DNA of 64,000 nt from Symsagittifera roscoffensis (GCF_963678635.1 NW_026970609.1:46071-110070), one strand, 5' to 3'; shown: positions 1-11,579, numbered from the stretch's first letter. Notes: a model not told the origin generated them from the letters alone. Made by a program: numbers and translations.

Positions 1-240
1 TCAAAGATGAAGAAAATGATTGGAGGTGTAGCAATTACCCAGTTTGTCATGCAAAACTCTTCGCTCTATAGGACGAAAAGCATTTTGGTAAGCAACATGA
101 ACTCGAAGTTTTTTAACATATTGAAATTATAATCAAGTTAATGTTTTACTTTTCTTAAATTTTAATTAAATTTTCCTGTCAACTTTTTCTTTCTAGAGTT
201 AAAATGATCGATCATTGTGACTGCCCGTAAATTTAGGAAC
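1..240 (+). pseudogene. left-end gene, 3' fragment (unrecognised)
   Basis: The third frame opens with KDEENDWRCSNYPVCHAKL, a short Cys/His-rich motif that recurs in every other copy (about 4,990, 6,080, 17,300, 19,500 and 59,180). It is the last recognisable part of the unnamed left-end gene. The cysteines suggest metal binding, but copy 4 has R in place of the second C, so this is only a guess. After the motif the frame is lost in AT-rich sequence that may be intron, since TTTCTTTCTAG at about 187-197 looks like a splice acceptor. I do not recognise the family. Confidence 0.45.
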
Positions 241-309
241 TTTTGTTTTTGATGAAGAAAATCATCAACGAAGATCATGGAAAGTGTTTGGACGTTCATG
301 TAAAAGATC

Positions 310-1208
310 TCTTCTAGTGTTTTTTTTGCCAGATCTTTGTAGTTTTGATGCTAGTATATGCAATCGTTCGAATTATATTATCCACAACATGTGCAGAAAC
401 AATAGTTTGGGTAACCATCCTATCAAGTACAGCGGTTATTTTCTATCTTCTGCAAAGCTTTGAAAAAGTTATATCTACCAAAGAACGAATATTTAATTCC
501 CTATTTGGACCAACTGGATCTTAAGACTTTCTTTTTTTTCATTGGTTGAAAATTTTTTACTTTTTAACTAGCGTTCGACAATTTTTTTAATCAACATTAT
601 CAACCTCTTCATAGTCAAATGCAGAGGATTTCGACGAGATTGAAAATCTTCCGATTTACGGAAGTAATAATCTGCTCATATTTGATTATTCTTGTGAAGA
701 AATTTCAAACTTCAAACTATTTGTAAAAAATGTCACTGATTGGAGACGCAGGGGTCTGAATACAATATACATCAAACACAAATTATTTCATCAAAAAAAA
801 ATGGGAAAAGATGTACAGTTACAAAGCACACACAAAGCCTTGTTCAAGTCACCGAGAGATGCTTTACAAATCAAAGCTTAAGTCAACAGCTAGGTCAATT
901 GAAGGAGTGGTATCAAGATGCAACATCTGTTCCTCATGGTCATTTAACTAATGATTTAACACCAGAAGCGTTGATTCACTTAGGTTTTGCTCAAAGAGTG
1001 GTTCAATTGCAACAAATTTTATTTACCAGCTGGAGTAGAGACAAATTTTGCGGACGATGTGTACACAATACATCTGTATTCTATCAATATTTCGAAAACT
1101 TTCTCTATGGCTTCGAAAACAAATCACTCTGAATTGTTCAAAAAATTTCAATCAGTTTCTGAATGAGTGTCCAAAATCTATTAAGAGGAGAGCTGCGAGA
1201 ACTTCATA
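310..1208 (+). pseudogene. packaging ATPase (FtsK/HerA-like) remnant
   Basis: In Polintons and related DNA viruses this ATPase pumps the genome into the capsid. The third frame shows a P-loop remnant, FGPTGS followed directly by a stop where GKS/T is expected (about 505-526), and a Walker-B-like NNLLIFDYSCEEIS near 665-710. The conserved block STHKALFKSPRDALQIKA follows near 820-880, then KEWYQDATS-type sequence and a C-terminal Arg-rich RRRAARTS-like tail near 1,190. The Walker A lysine is missing and there are several frameshifts, so it cannot be functional. The left gene lies upstream and the integrase remnant follows after about 130 bases. Confidence 0.75.
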
Positions 1209-1339
1209 AATACACGTAGTAATAAATTGAAAAAAAATTTCATGTTTAACACAAAAGAAGAAATAATTTACTTTCAACTATAGGATTTCAATTGATATAT
1301 ATCATCACTCTTTTTGTCATTAAACTATTGACAAAGCAT

Positions 1340-2245
1340 AGAACAGTTTGTTTTTATTCCGTACTCAATTTATCAATCACAAAGTTCACTTCCAACGAAA
1401 AAAAAACCGGAACAAAAAGAAAAGAGGAGATTGTACCAAAAATTTCGATAATGTTTACTGTTCTGTAAATCTGAGGTTGAAAACGATAAACAATAAGCAC
1501 CTTATTGATTTGATTTTGAATTATCCTTGAAAAAACTCAGCCAGTCAGAAAAACCATATTAGATATTTGAGATACAAAAGAATCTAATGTAGACTTTGTG
1601 TGCGCACTAAAGCGAAAAAAAAACACAGAATTTCTAGAAAATTACTTTTTACTATTTTCGAAGCGATTCAAACTTCATTTAGATTTGTTTTTAGCAAGAA
1701 CGCCAAAACAAAAGACAGAGGAACTTGGATCTCTTTCATAATCTGAAAAGATAAGACTAAAAAGATTGTATTTTAGCGGTAGATCGAGTGTTTTATCAAA
1801 AAATAAACTAGAACAATTCTTACAAACCAAGACAACGTATACAAAATTTGGTTCATCAATCAGACGTTTCCGCTCAAGCTTTTTCTAAATATACATTTGA
1901 ATTCTGGGGTATAGACTTGTTTTTTTTGACCAGTTAGTCAGTCATAACAATTCAGTCAAGAAATTATGAGTTGCTGTAGATATTTTTTCGAGATTTGTCA
2001 GAGTTCGAACATTGTAAACAAAGTATGCTAAAGATTCTTTACAAGCTTTCAAAATGATGACTTCTCGAAAAAAAAAATTTCCAAAAAACTTTGGGTTGAT
2101 AACGGAACAGATTAAGGGGGGGGGAACCTTTAAAAAGTTTTGGAAAAAACAATACATTGAGGTTTACTCAGCAAGGAGTGAAACAAAAACTGCATTTGCT
2201 GAGAAAGCGATTCAGTCTTTAAAAAATATGATATATCGTTACATT
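1340..2245 (+). pseudogene. Polinton-type integrase (rve/DDE) remnant, 3' end deleted
   Basis: Retroviral-type integrases insert the element DNA. Recognisable blocks are an N-terminal region starting near 1,348, WGIDL with the first catalytic Asp (about 1,904-1,918), VAVDIFSRFVRV (about 1,972-2,005), WVDNGT with the second Asp (about 2,085-2,100) and AFAEKAIQSLKNMIYRY with the catalytic Glu (about 2,198-2,245). A 9-base G tract at 2,115-2,123 sits just after WVDNGTD and shifts the frame. The gene ends abruptly near 2,245, where sequence jumps to the basic-protein gene, so the SH3-like C-terminal part is absent. The core resembles the C. elegans predicted transposon protein F54H12.3, from memory. 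Confidence 0.8.
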
Positions 2246-2640
2246 GATTGTTTTTATTTTTCAAGGAAAAGCAAGACAGCGTGGATGAGGTTTTGGTGCC
2301 ATTGCACAAACTATTGGGAGAACAGCAGTTTCATTCATTAAAAAAATATTGTCCCAGCTGAAAAAATAATCAGAGCAAGTTTATTTGAAATTGCTGCAAT
2401 AGAGATTGTAGTAGTTGTTGGTGGATGAAAAAAAAACTTTTGCAAAAAAAGTTGGAACAAAAACAGTTCGAAAACAGATGGGGGTTGGTGAAGAACAAGA
2501 AAAATGATTTCTCGAAAAAGTTGTTCGAAAAAAAGTCGCTCTCGCAAAAACATTTTCGACCAACTAAAAAGAGTAATAATCAAAGTAGTCGTTTTCGTTA
2601 CGCAGCTTTTACATTTTCTTCTTTGGAGATTTTTGATATA
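2246..2640 (+). pseudogene. small basic virion-type protein remnant
   Basis: Fragments read GRTAVSFIKKI- and then a lysine/arginine-rich stretch, KKTFAKKVGTK followed by VRKQMGVGE. In Polinton-type elements a short Gly-rich, strongly basic capsid-associated protein lies next to the major capsid gene, and this position fits. There are at least two frameshifts and internal stops. The equivalent gene in copy 2 (9,500-9,905) is better preserved. Function is inferred from composition and neighbours only. Confidence 0.45.
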
Positions 2641-3265
2641 GTCCCACTTTTGGAAAGAATTTTTTCATCTTACACATAAAAATATTTTTCCCAGTACTTC
2701 TCTAGATGAAAGCAGCAATAAGTTCGAATTTGAGAAGACCGTAATCTTCGATTGGATATGCGTGATAAGTACCTCCGTTTAAAACTTCAATTATTCAAAA
2801 CAAGATTGTTTGATACTTCAAAAAGAGCAGAACATAAAGCAAAATCGGAGGAAGATTCAGATGAGGAACCGCAGACTTCTTTCACTCATACAAACAATCT
2901 ACTAAAATCTCTAAACTCCAGTTGTGAATTTTATTTTGATAATACATTGGTTTAAAACGCCAATGGATTATATCCTCATAAAGCACAATTATCGGACAAA
3001 TTCAACTCGTCGACAATGAGTAATAAACGAATAATTGCCTGTCACGGATTTAGTGTTTAAGAATCTCCAGAAGCATTTGATATGCATCGGTTCACTGATA
3101 GAACAATTTTCGGGATAACTTTTTCACTTTATGGCAGGCTTGCCATAAATTTAGTTATTTGTGGAAAGTTATTACTACCAAAAACCACTGTTCAAAATAA
3201 ACGAATTCGAGGTAGACCTTATTCTTACAAGCTGCCTGATAATCCAAATGTTAATCTCACAACCA
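2640..3265 (+). pseudogene. capsid-like protein, 5' part, truncated
   Basis: The reading begins near the phrase PSTSLDESSNKFEFEKT (about 2,695-2,745) and continues through DKYLRLKLQLFKTRLFD, EEDSDEEPQTSFTHTNNLL and YNANGLYPHKAQLSD to ITFSLYGRLAINLVICGKL. The order of a substrate-like N-terminus, acidic loop, tyrosine-containing hairpins and the GRLAxxLF block matches the capsid-like family typified by the C. elegans predicted protein F54H12.2 (from memory). Copies in 9,940-11,155 and 13,840-14,960 carry the rest. Here the gene breaks off after LPDNPNVNL near 3,262 and its frame runs on into the next element. Confidence 0.55.
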
Positions 3266-3299
3266 TTTTTCTCTTTTCTCTTCATCTGATCAGTATGTT

Positions 3300-6200
3300 T
3301 TTTTATGGAAAATGTTTTCAAGAAAAGACACTAGTCCCAATTATAGTGACTCCTCAAAAAATAAAAAAAGAATTGGGAGGTTTCCTTGGTGTCAAAAATC
3401 CTGCAAGGGGTAAATTTATTTTGAACCATGCTTTCAAATTTTCAAGAAAACTGAGTTGGGACAAATCGGCAAAAGCAGCAAGTATATCCCGGTGAAAAAA
3501 AAAGAAGAAGCAATCTCGGCAACTACAAAAACTGTTATTCACGATGCTGACAACCTTGGATTCAGCTATGGATCAGGAGTTTGCCAACTGCAACAAAGTG
3601 TATGACATAGCAACTTACAATAGAAAACAAGTTTGTGTCAAGATCAATATGTAAAATGTTAACAAACCTCCATACATCCAGTTTAGACACTTCACGGCAA
3701 AAGAGAAAGAATCAATGAAACAAATTGCCTATGTCAACTATACTTTGAACAAATTCAAAGAACTGTCTCGATATTTGGGAGATGTCGTGTTTATTGAGAA
3801 CTGTAATGTACGATAAATTGTTTCATTTATTTTTTTGTCTTTTAATTGAAATCTTTGTCCTAAAAGTCATTTTTCATTTAGCACTTGCGTTGAAATCTGG
3901 AGTTTTGAATTGTCAAGAAATCTAGTCTTAAATTTTTGCAATAGATTGGACTTTTTCATATTGTTCAAAAAAAAATCCAAAAAATGTCGCCAACTGTTAT
4001 GGAATCACAAAACTTATCAAATTTTAAAATTTTGGACGTAGACTCGCGAAAATGTAATTTTGAGTGGACTCTGCATAATGATAGAAGAGAAATTTACATT
4101 CCGATATCAAAAAAAAGAACTTATAGAATATCGTAGAAATTGAAAACAATGGAAAAATAATCAGTCTGTACAACTACAAAGAGAAGAATATGGTAATTTA
4201 ATCGATATAATTCCTATATTAAAAGATTATGTGAGGAACTTCGAGAAAACTTGTATCCCTATTGACGAATGCACTGTAAAAATTGAACATGCAGAAACTG
4301 AATGAAATTCTATTAATTTTTGAGAATATAAAGCAAAATTTCTCATGAAAAACAGAAAGAAAAAAATTTATTTCTTTGTACCTGTATTGTTTTTTACCCG
4401 GACAACATTTTGAAAGAAATGGACCAAAATTTCCTTTTGGAGGATTAATTGGATACGGAATTTTGTGCATAGATTATTTTTTTGCAGAATCCAAAAATGT
4501 TTAGACTACATGCAATTCTACATGAGTCGACTGAATCTGTGAAATCTACTACAAAAAACTGACCTGGGTATTGTTATGTTGCACCTAGACTCCCAGTTCA
4601 TGCTTTCTTAGTCAAGTGACTGGGTTACTTTTCTGTTTATTATTAAAGTATTTGTTTCATAAGTACATTGTTCGATTTTTAATTAGTGAAAAAATTAGGA
4701 GTTTATAAGGAAGGACAAGCTGCAGGATATTCCTTTCTTCATCCCAAAAAACCCAAACTAACATCTCAATCTTCTTGGTGTACAAAGCATCTTCATGGAA
4801 TCAGTTGGAATAGTGGTTAAGAAAAAGATAGTGAACTTGAAAAAAGATTGGCAATTCTAGAACCCACATAAATGCAGTTTTTTGCAAAATTTAAAAAAAC
4901 TTTAAGAGTTTGCCAGAAGATTTGGGAAAAAAAGATTAATAATTTGGATGACTACGCTTGCCCTAAATTTTAATTTTTGATATTCAAAGATGAAGAATAT
5001 GATTGGATGTGTAGCAATTACCAAATTTGTCATGCAAAAAACTTCTTTCTATAGGAAGAAAAGCATTTCCATAAGGAACATGAATTCGAAGTTTTTAACA
5101 AATTGTAAATTATAAATTGAACTTATAGAATATCGTAGAAATGGAAAACAATGGAAAAAAATCAATCTGTACAACTAGAAAAAGAAGAATATGGTAAATT
5201 AATCGAAAAAGTTCCTCCCTTACTAGATTATGTAGGGACCTTCGAGAAAACTTGTATCCTTATTGACGAACGCACTGTAAAAAATGAACGTGCAGAAATT
5301 GAAAGAAATTCTTATCATTTTTGAGATTATAAAAGCAAAGTTTCTCATGAAAAGCAAAATGAAAAAATTTATTTCTTGGTACCTGTTTTGTTTTCTACAC
5401 GGACGTAAAATTGAAAGAAATAGACCATAAATTTCCGTTCGGAGGACTAATTGAATACGGAAATTTCTGTATAGATTTTTTTTTGCAGACTCCAAAAGTG
5501 TTTAGACTACATGCAGTTCTACATGAATCGACTGGATCTCTGAAATCTACTACGAAAATGGACCTGGGTACTGTTATGTTGCACCTAGTCTCCCTGGGGG
5601 CTCATGCCTTCTTAGTAAAGTGACTGGATTACTTTTCTGTTTTTTTATTAAATTATTTTCTTCTTTAGTATATGCATTGTTCGATTTTAAATTATTTTAA
5701 CCAAAAAAACTCCAGAGAAAACATTTACAGTAAAAGTCATGTTATTTTGGATAATGATGGTTTCGAAAACAAAACAGTGAAAAAATAAGGAGTTTATCAG
5801 GAAGGACACGCTGCAGGATTTTCCTTTCTTCCTCCCAAAAAATTCAAACCAACATCCCAATCTTATTGGTGTACAAAACATCTTCATGGAATCAGTTGGA
5901 GTAGTGGTTACAAAAAATATAGTGAACTTGAAAAATTTTTGGCGAATCTAGAACCCACAGAAACGGAGTTTTTTGGCAAACTTTATGAAAGTTTAAAATT
6001 TCTGTCAGAATTTTTGGAAGAAAAGATCAATGTTTGGATGACTACGCTTGCCCTAAAGTTCGATTTCTGATATTCAAAGATGAAGAAAATGATTGAAGGT
6101 GTAGCAAACACCCAATTTGTCATGCAAAACTCTTCGCTCTATAGGACAAAAAGCATGTTTGTAAGCAACATGAAATCGAAGTTTTTTAACATATTGAAAT

Positions 6201-6330
6201 TTATAGTCATGTTAATGTTTTACTTTTCTGAAATTTTAATTAAATATCCTTGTCAACTTTTTCTTTCTAGAGTTAAGATGATCAATCATTGTGACTGCCC
6301 GTAAATTTAGGAATTTTTATTTTTGATGAA
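3300..6330 (+). pseudogene. left-end gene of element copy 2 (unrecognised), internally duplicated
   Basis: A conserved multi-part gene of unknown function. Segments in order are the start region (3,320-3,500), a block reading YDIATYNRKQVCVKINM then YVNYTLNKFKELSRYLGDV (3,600-3,820), a block with EWTLHN (near 4,060), and a long conserved block with KEMDQNF, YGN, FRLHAILHEST and PGYCYVAP (4,410-4,620; again 5,415-5,625). Next comes a block with SYSF/FSFLPPKK and WCTKHLHGISW (4,720-4,800; 5,805-5,895) and the Cys/His motif. Runs between blocks start with GT and end in T-rich AG, so introns are likely. The 4,119-6,115 part occurs twice. Position suggests an early or DNA-handling protein, but I do not recognise it. 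Confidence 0.5.
4119..6115 (+). repeat. tandem duplication, about 1.0 kb x 2
   Basis: ACTTATAGAATATCGTAGAAAT starts at 4,119 and nearly the same sequence at 5,121, and similarity continues through the CTKHLHGISW block and the Cys/His motif to about 6,115. The offset is about 1,002 bases. The two units differ by scattered substitutions and small indels, so the duplication is not very recent. It doubles most of the left gene. Confidence 0.85.
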
Positions 6331-6339
6331 GAAAATCAT

Positions 6340-7268
6340 CAACGAAGATCATGGAAAGTGTTTGGAAGTTCATGTAAAATATCTCTTAGTGTTTTTTTTG
6401 CCAGATCTTTGTAGTTTTGATGCTAGTATGTGCAATCATTCGAATTATATTATCCACAACATGTGCAGAAACAATAGTTTGGGTAACTATCCTATCAAGT
6501 ACAGCGGTTATTTTCTATCTTCTGCAAAGCTCTGAAAAAGTTATATATACCAAAGAACGAGTATTTAATTCCCTATTTGGACCAACTGGATCTTAAGACA
6601 TTCTTTTTCTTCATTGGTTGAAAATTTGTACTTTTTAACTAGCGTTCGACAATTTTTTTAATCAACATTGTTAACCTCTTCATAGTCAAATGCAAAGGAT
6701 TTTGACTTGATTGAAAATCTTCCGATTTACGGAACTAATAATCTGCTCATATTTGATTATTCTTGTGAAGAAATTTCAATCTCCAAACTATTTGTAAAAA
6801 ATGTCACTGATTGGTGACGCAGGGTTCTGAATACCATATACATCAAACACTAATCATTTCATCAAAGTAAAATGGGAAGGGATGTAGAGTTACAAAGCAC
6901 ACACAAAGCATTGTTCAAGTCACCGAGATATGCTTTTCAAATCAAACCTTAAGTCAACAACTAGGTCATTTGAAGGAGTGGTATCAAGATGCAACATCTG
7001 TTCCTCCTGGTCATTTAACTAATGATTTAACACCAAAAGCAGTTTATTCCCTCAGGTGTTGCTCAAAGAGTGGTTCAGTTGCAACAAATTGTTTTCACCA
7101 GCTGGAATAGAGACAAATTTTGCGGACATCTGTATTCTATCAATATTTCGAAAACTTTCTCTAAGACTTCGGAAACAAATCACTCTGAATTGTCCAAAAG
7201 ATTTCAATCAGTTTCTGAGTGAGTGTCCAAAATCTATTAAGAGGAGAGCTGCGAGAACTTCATAAATA
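6340..7268 (+). pseudogene. packaging ATPase (FtsK/HerA-like) remnant
   Basis: This aligns with 310-1,208 at an offset of 6,073. The P-loop region again reads FGPTGS then stop (about 6,577-6,598), so both copies share this lesion and it predates their duplication. The Walker-B-like block and STHKALFKSPRYAFQIK (about 6,895-6,950) follow, then KEWYQDATSVP and a C-terminal frame at 7,056-7,265 ending in KRRAARTS. Multiple frameshifts make it non-functional. Confidence 0.75.
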
Positions 7269-7394
7269 TACGTAGTAAAATATCGAAAAGAAATTTCATG
7301 TTTAACACAAAAGAAGAAATAATTTACTTTCAACTATAGGATTTCAATTGATATATATCATCTCTCTTTTTGTCATTAAACTATTAACATAGCA

Positions 7395-8651
7395 TAGAAC
7401 AGTTTGTTTTCATTCCGTACTCAATTTATCAATCACAAAGTACGCTTCCAACGAAAAAAAAAAACCGGAACAAAAAAAAGAAAAGAGGAGATTACACTAA
7501 AAATGTTCGACTCTCTTTACTGTTCTGTAAATCAGAGGTTGAAAACGATAAACAAAAAGCACCTTATTGATTTGATTTTGAATTCTCCAAGAAAAAAACT
7601 CAGCCAGTCAGAAAAATCATATTAGATGTTTGAGATACAAAAGAATCTAATGTAGACTTTGTGTGCGCACTAAAGCGAAAAAAAAACACAGAATTTCCAG
7701 AAAATTATTTTTCACTATTTTCGAAGCAATTCAAATTTCATCTAGATTTGTTTTTAGCAAGAACGCCAAAACAAAAGACAGAGAAACTTGGATCTTTTTC
7801 ATAATCTGAAAAGATAAGACTAAAAACATTGTATTTTAGCGGTAGAGCGAGTGTTTTATCAAAAAAGAAACATGAACAATTCTTACAAACCAAGACAACG
7901 TATACAAAATTTGGTTCACCAATGAGGCGTTTCCGAGAACTTCAAGCTTTTTCCAAATATACATTTGAATTCTGGGGTATATACTTGTTTTTTTTGACCA
8001 GCTAGTCAGTCAAAACCATTCAGTCAAGAATTTATGAGTTGCTGTAGATATTTTTTCGAGATTTGTCAGAGTTCGAACATCGTAAAAAAAGTAGGCTAAA
8101 GACTCTTTACAAGCTTTCAAAATGATGACTTCTCGAAAAAAAAATTTCCAAAAAACTTTGGGTTGATAACGGAACAGATTAAGGGGGGGGGGAAACTTTA
8201 AAAAGTTTTGGAAAGAAAAATACATTGAGGTTTACTCAGCAATGAGTGAAACAAAAACTGCATTTGCTGAGAAAGCGATTCAGTCTTTTAAAAATATGAT
8301 ATATCGTTACATTGAAGAGCATGGTGAAAAATTAATGTCTAATTCTAATTGTCTTAAAAATCGATCTGTTGAAAAACCTCCGAGATATGTGATAAATATT
8401 GATTTTTCATCAACTTCGTACAACCAAAATGAAAATTTTTAAACCAGTAGTCAAAAATGGGGATAGAGTGAGAAATTCGAAAAAGAACATTCTCTTCCGA
8501 AAGGGATACGATCCACTTTTTACAGAAGAATTTTTGTAAGTCTTAGCATTATCTACCAAAAAAACCTCCTGCATACATCATCAAAGATCTCGAAAAAGAA
8601 GAATTTCTGGGAATTTTTTATGGAAAATAGCTGAGAAAATGTTCAGATTAA
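7395..8651 (+). pseudogene. Polinton-type integrase (rve/DDE), near full length but broken
   Basis: The N-terminal region (7,404-7,625) includes KHLIDLILNSPRKKLSQSE, which recurs in the other copies. The catalytic core follows: the first Asp motif reads WGIYL (about 7,973-7,987), so the catalytic Asp is replaced by Tyr; the second is WVDNGTD (about 8,154-8,174); the Glu motif is AFAEKAIQSF (about 8,262-8,291). The C-terminal part has CLKNRSVEKPPRYVINIDF and an SH3-like NGDRVRNSKKN.LFRKGYDP block (8,455-8,530). A 10-base G tract at 8,183-8,192 shifts the frame next to the second Asp. The stop TAA at 8,649-8,651 is 43 bases before the next gene's ATG. Confidence 0.85.
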
Positions 8652-8694
8652 AGGTAAGTGATTTTAAAAATTATTTTTCTGTCGATCAGTTGTC

Positions 8695-9480
8695 ATGGAA
8701 TCTCTTACTTTGAGCTAGTTTCTAAGGCTTCCTTCAATTGTTATCCGAATTATGGTCTTGGTTTTTTTTACAAATTTTCTACCGGAACAAAAACATCCTA
8801 AAGGAGAATGCGAGGTTACTGTTTCAGAAATACTGAGGGAAAGATGACTTTCATCGATGGGCATTTTGAACCTGGATTGTATCCAAGTGTTGTTGACTTA
8901 GTTGTTCCCATTAATGACAAAGCTCGAAAGCGTATATGTGCACAAAATATGATTATTAGGGAGTTTATGTTATCAGCAGATCAGGTTAAACCAAAAAACT
9001 ATTCATTTACCTGAGGATCAACCAGTGTTTATATTTCAAAATGCTGATTTGGGTCGTATTTTTGGTTAACATTTACAACAAAATCAGACAGGGATAGTAA
9101 TGAAAGGAAAAAGTCCACATTGTCCTCAGTATTCTTACGACATTACAAGAACAGATTCCCTAATGATTTATAGTGATATTATAGAATCTATTATGGAATG
9201 TGATAAAAAAACTCCCTTAGTGCGTTGTATTCTATTCATATCCAAATTATAAAACGAAGAAACAATACCTACATTACAGTACATGAATTACCATTCCTTT
9301 ACAAATCTACAATTCGAAAAATTTTTAAAAAACGCTTTCCATAGCATAAAAACAGAACTCAGGGATGCTACAGGTGAAAAATTGCGTTTTTTCCATAGGA
9401 AATACAAGAGTTATTCTCTTGTTTCTTGTTTCGCAAGATTTCTGATTATATTTTTTGTTATATACTTTTTACGAAAAAGT
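8695..9480 (+). pseudogene. structural-type protein of Polinton-like element (unrecognised)
   Basis: An ATG at 8,695 (MESLTLS, then a stop) matches the start of this gene in copy 5 and lies 43 bases after the integrase stop. Conserved blocks are NFLPEQKHPKGECEVTVSE, DGHFEPGLYPSVVDLVVP (within 8,808-9,014), a block with PHCPQYSYDITRTDSLMIYS (9,118-9,177) and MNYHSFTNLQFEKFLKNAF then IKTELRDATGEKL (9,283-9,390). The layout of a short N-terminal GEW/GEC-type motif and a beta-rich middle followed by a relative of the basic protein and capsid-like gene suggests a virion component. At least three frame changes occur. I do not have a confident family name. Confidence 0.5.
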
Positions 9481-9499
9481 TTCTCAAAATTCTGCTATT

Positions 9500-9905
9500 G
9501 TTTTTATTTTTCAAGGAAAAACAAGGCAACGTGGATGAGGTTTTGGTGCTAGTGCACAAACTCTTGGGAGAACAGCAGTTTCATTCATTAAAAAAATATT
9601 TTCCCAGCTAAAAAAAGAATCCGAGCAGGTTTATTTGTAATTGCTGCAATAGAGATTGTAGTAGTTGTTAGTGGATGAAAAAAAAACTTTTGCAAAAAAA
9701 GTTGGAACAAAAGCAGTTCGAAAACAGATGGGGGTTGGTGAAAAGAAATCCAAGCGTAGAACAAGAAGAATCATTTCTCGAAAAAGTAGTTCAAAAAACA
9801 GTCGTTCTCGCCAAAACATTTTTGACCAACTAAAAAGAGTAATAATCAAAGTAGTCGTTTTCGTTACGCAGCTTTTACATTTTCTTCTTTGGAGATTTTT
9901 GATAT
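9500..9905 (+). pseudogene. small basic virion-type protein
   Basis: The first part (about 9,510-9,610) reads GKTRQRG..GFGASAQ then LGRTAVSFIKKIFSQLKK, an amphipathic Gly-containing segment. The second part, open from 9,665 to 9,907, carries KKSKRRTRRIISRKSSSKNS, an extremely basic tail typical of DNA-binding core proteins of adeno-like particles. A frame change separates the two near 9,650. The strong overlap in order with the capsid-like gene that follows supports a role in the particle. Relatives are at 2,246, 22,085, 61,800 and 63,775. Confidence 0.5.
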
Positions 9906-9939
9906 AGTCCCACTTTTGGAAAGAATTTTTTCATCTTAC

Positions 9940-11155
9940 ACACAAAAATGTTTTTCCCAGTACTTCTCTAGATGAAAGCAGCAATAAGTTCGAATTTGAG
10001 AAGACCGTAATCTTCGATTGGATATGCGTGATAACTACCTCAGTTTAAAGCTTCAATTATTCAAAGGAAGATTGTTTGATACTTTAGAAAGAGCATAATA
10101 CAAAGCAATATCAGAGGAAGAGTCAGATGAGGAACCGCAGACTTCTTTCACCCATATGAACAATCTACTAAAATCTCTAAACTCCAGTTGTGAATTTTAT
10201 TTTGATAATACAATGGTTTACAACGCCAATGGATTATATCCTCATAAAGCACAAATATCGGACGAATTCAACTCGTCGACAATGAGTAATAAACGAATAG
10301 TTGCCTGTCACGGATTTAGTGTTTAAGAATCTCCAGAAGCATTTGATATGCATCGGTTCACTGATAGAACAATTTTCTGGGATAACTTTTTCACTTTATG
10401 GCAGGCTTGCCATAAATTTATTTATTTGTGGAAAGTTATTAGTACCAAAAACCACTGTTCAAATTAAACTAATTCGAGGTAGACCTTATTTTTACAAGCT
10501 GTCTGATAATCTAAATGTTAGTCTGAAAATTGTTGATTGTACGCTGTTTACTAGAGGAATTTTAGTAGCTGAACATAATCATTAAAACTTGCAATGGTAT
10601 CTGGAAAAGGAACCTGCTCATTATAGTTACCTGGAAACTATAGCAAGATCTTTGATCATTCCATCTTGTCGGAACCTGTTTATTCAGGAAAATGTTTTCA
10701 ATAATGCCCCATTAGGAGAATAGTTGTTGCGATGAATACAAATTCAGCTGTTGCGGAATCTTTTTATGAAAATCCTTTCAAATTTAAACAACTTCAAATG
10801 AGAGAGCTTAGAATTATTCGGAAGAGCAATCATTTCCTTGGATAGAACTTCTCCTTGTCGTACCTACATTACAACAAGGGAAGCAATGCAGTTAAACGTA
10901 GATTTTTCAGCTCTTCCTACGGAAGATTTTAAAAATCACTCTTTTCTAGGTTTTGAATTGATTTCACTACAAGATGCAGCTGAAGAGTTGCATTATCCGG
11001 CACTTAGTGGAGAAAGCTTGAGTTAAGAAAAGTTTTTTAATATCCGCTGGAGTAAGTAACTGAAGTGATATTCTTGGGAGAGAGACTCTCAATCATTCAA
11101 AAGGTTATATTCGGAACAGTCGTTAAAAAAGGTTTTGATTTCAGATTCATTTAAA
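9940..11155 (+). pseudogene. capsid-like protein (F54H12.2-type family), broken
   Basis: This is the fullest capsid-like copy. Blocks in order are PSTSLDESSNKFEFE (about 9,957-10,003), SDEEPQTSFTHMNNLL (10,124-10,170), YNANGLYPHKAQISDEF (about 10,220-10,268), ITFSLYGRLAINLFICGKL (10,380-10,437), KLSDNLNVSLKIVDCTLFTR (10,496-10,555), then YSYLETIARSLIIPS and, in 10,838-11,026, LDRTSPCRTYITTREAMQL and SLQDAAEELHYPALSGESL. It ends near VTEVIFLGERLS. In related elements this gene encodes the major shell protein. Several stops and frameshifts are present. The family call is by pattern memory and should be checked by profile search and fold prediction. Confidence 0.6.
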
Positions 11156-11194
11156 AAAAATGTAATTATTCGGAACTTTCCATCGTTCTTGTCT

Positions 11195-11420
11195 CTGTAC
11201 TATCTTTTTTCTTTTTCTTGAGAAAAAAGGGAATCGATGCTGTTTAGTAACCTTCTTCCACTATATAAGGCTTGTGTTTGAGACTTTGTGTACTCAATAC
11301 CTAAAGGCGTGTAAGTCATTGTCATACATTTTATCCTAAAGTGTTCTATCAAAATATCGTTGTCCTTGTTTTTTAGATGTAAATCAGTTAATTTATGCAA
11401 AGATGATTCTTTTTTCACTT
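11195..11420 (-). pseudogene. short minus-strand ORF after capsid-like gene (unrecognised)
   Basis: A 72-codon minus-strand frame (11,418 to 11,200) includes MTYTPLGIEYTKSQTQALYS and GRRLLNSIDSLFSQEK. A related minus-strand frame follows the capsid-like gene of copy 3 at 14,977-15,192 (STKSHAQALYGEQRFLN). The same position and shared QALY-x-x-x-R-x-LN pattern suggest a real gene of the element, convergent to the capsid-like gene. I do not recognise it. Confidence 0.4.
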
Positions 11421-11579
11421 CTGCAATTTTTTGAAATAAATCCTGAGCTCAGGGTAAAGTACATGGTTCTTAATCTTCCGATAAATTAGCACAACTAACA
11501 AAACACTCTTTTGCAATTGTTAACTCAGCCCCAAGCAATGATAGAGGAGAGCACTAGATCATGATTGCTGGATTGGACG

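Larger units (their letters stand above)
1..3265 (+). mobile_element. Polinton/Maverick-like element, copy 1 (partial, decayed)
   Basis: This is a degenerate copy of a virus-like DNA transposon, cut by the left window edge. In order it holds the end of the left gene, a packaging-ATPase remnant, an integrase remnant, a basic protein remnant and the start of a capsid-like gene. Bases 1-2,240 align with 6,074-8,312 of copy 2 at high identity by eye, and 2,246-3,260 align with about 9,500-10,530. Copy 1 therefore lacks about 1.2 kb spanning the integrase C-terminus and the structural gene. Near 3,265 the capsid-like gene stops abruptly and the left gene of copy 2 begins, so the two copies are joined head to tail. 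Every reading frame is broken. The Polinton assignment rests on the ATPase plus integrase plus capsid-like gene set. Confidence 0.75.

Noticed and set aside
8640-8691. 36-base micro-intron (GTAAGT...GATCAG) after the integrase in copy 2
   Set aside because: The donor- and acceptor-like ends are conserved in copies 3b and 5, but splicing would join frames that do not fit. A simple 43-base gap between integrase stop and the next ATG explains it.
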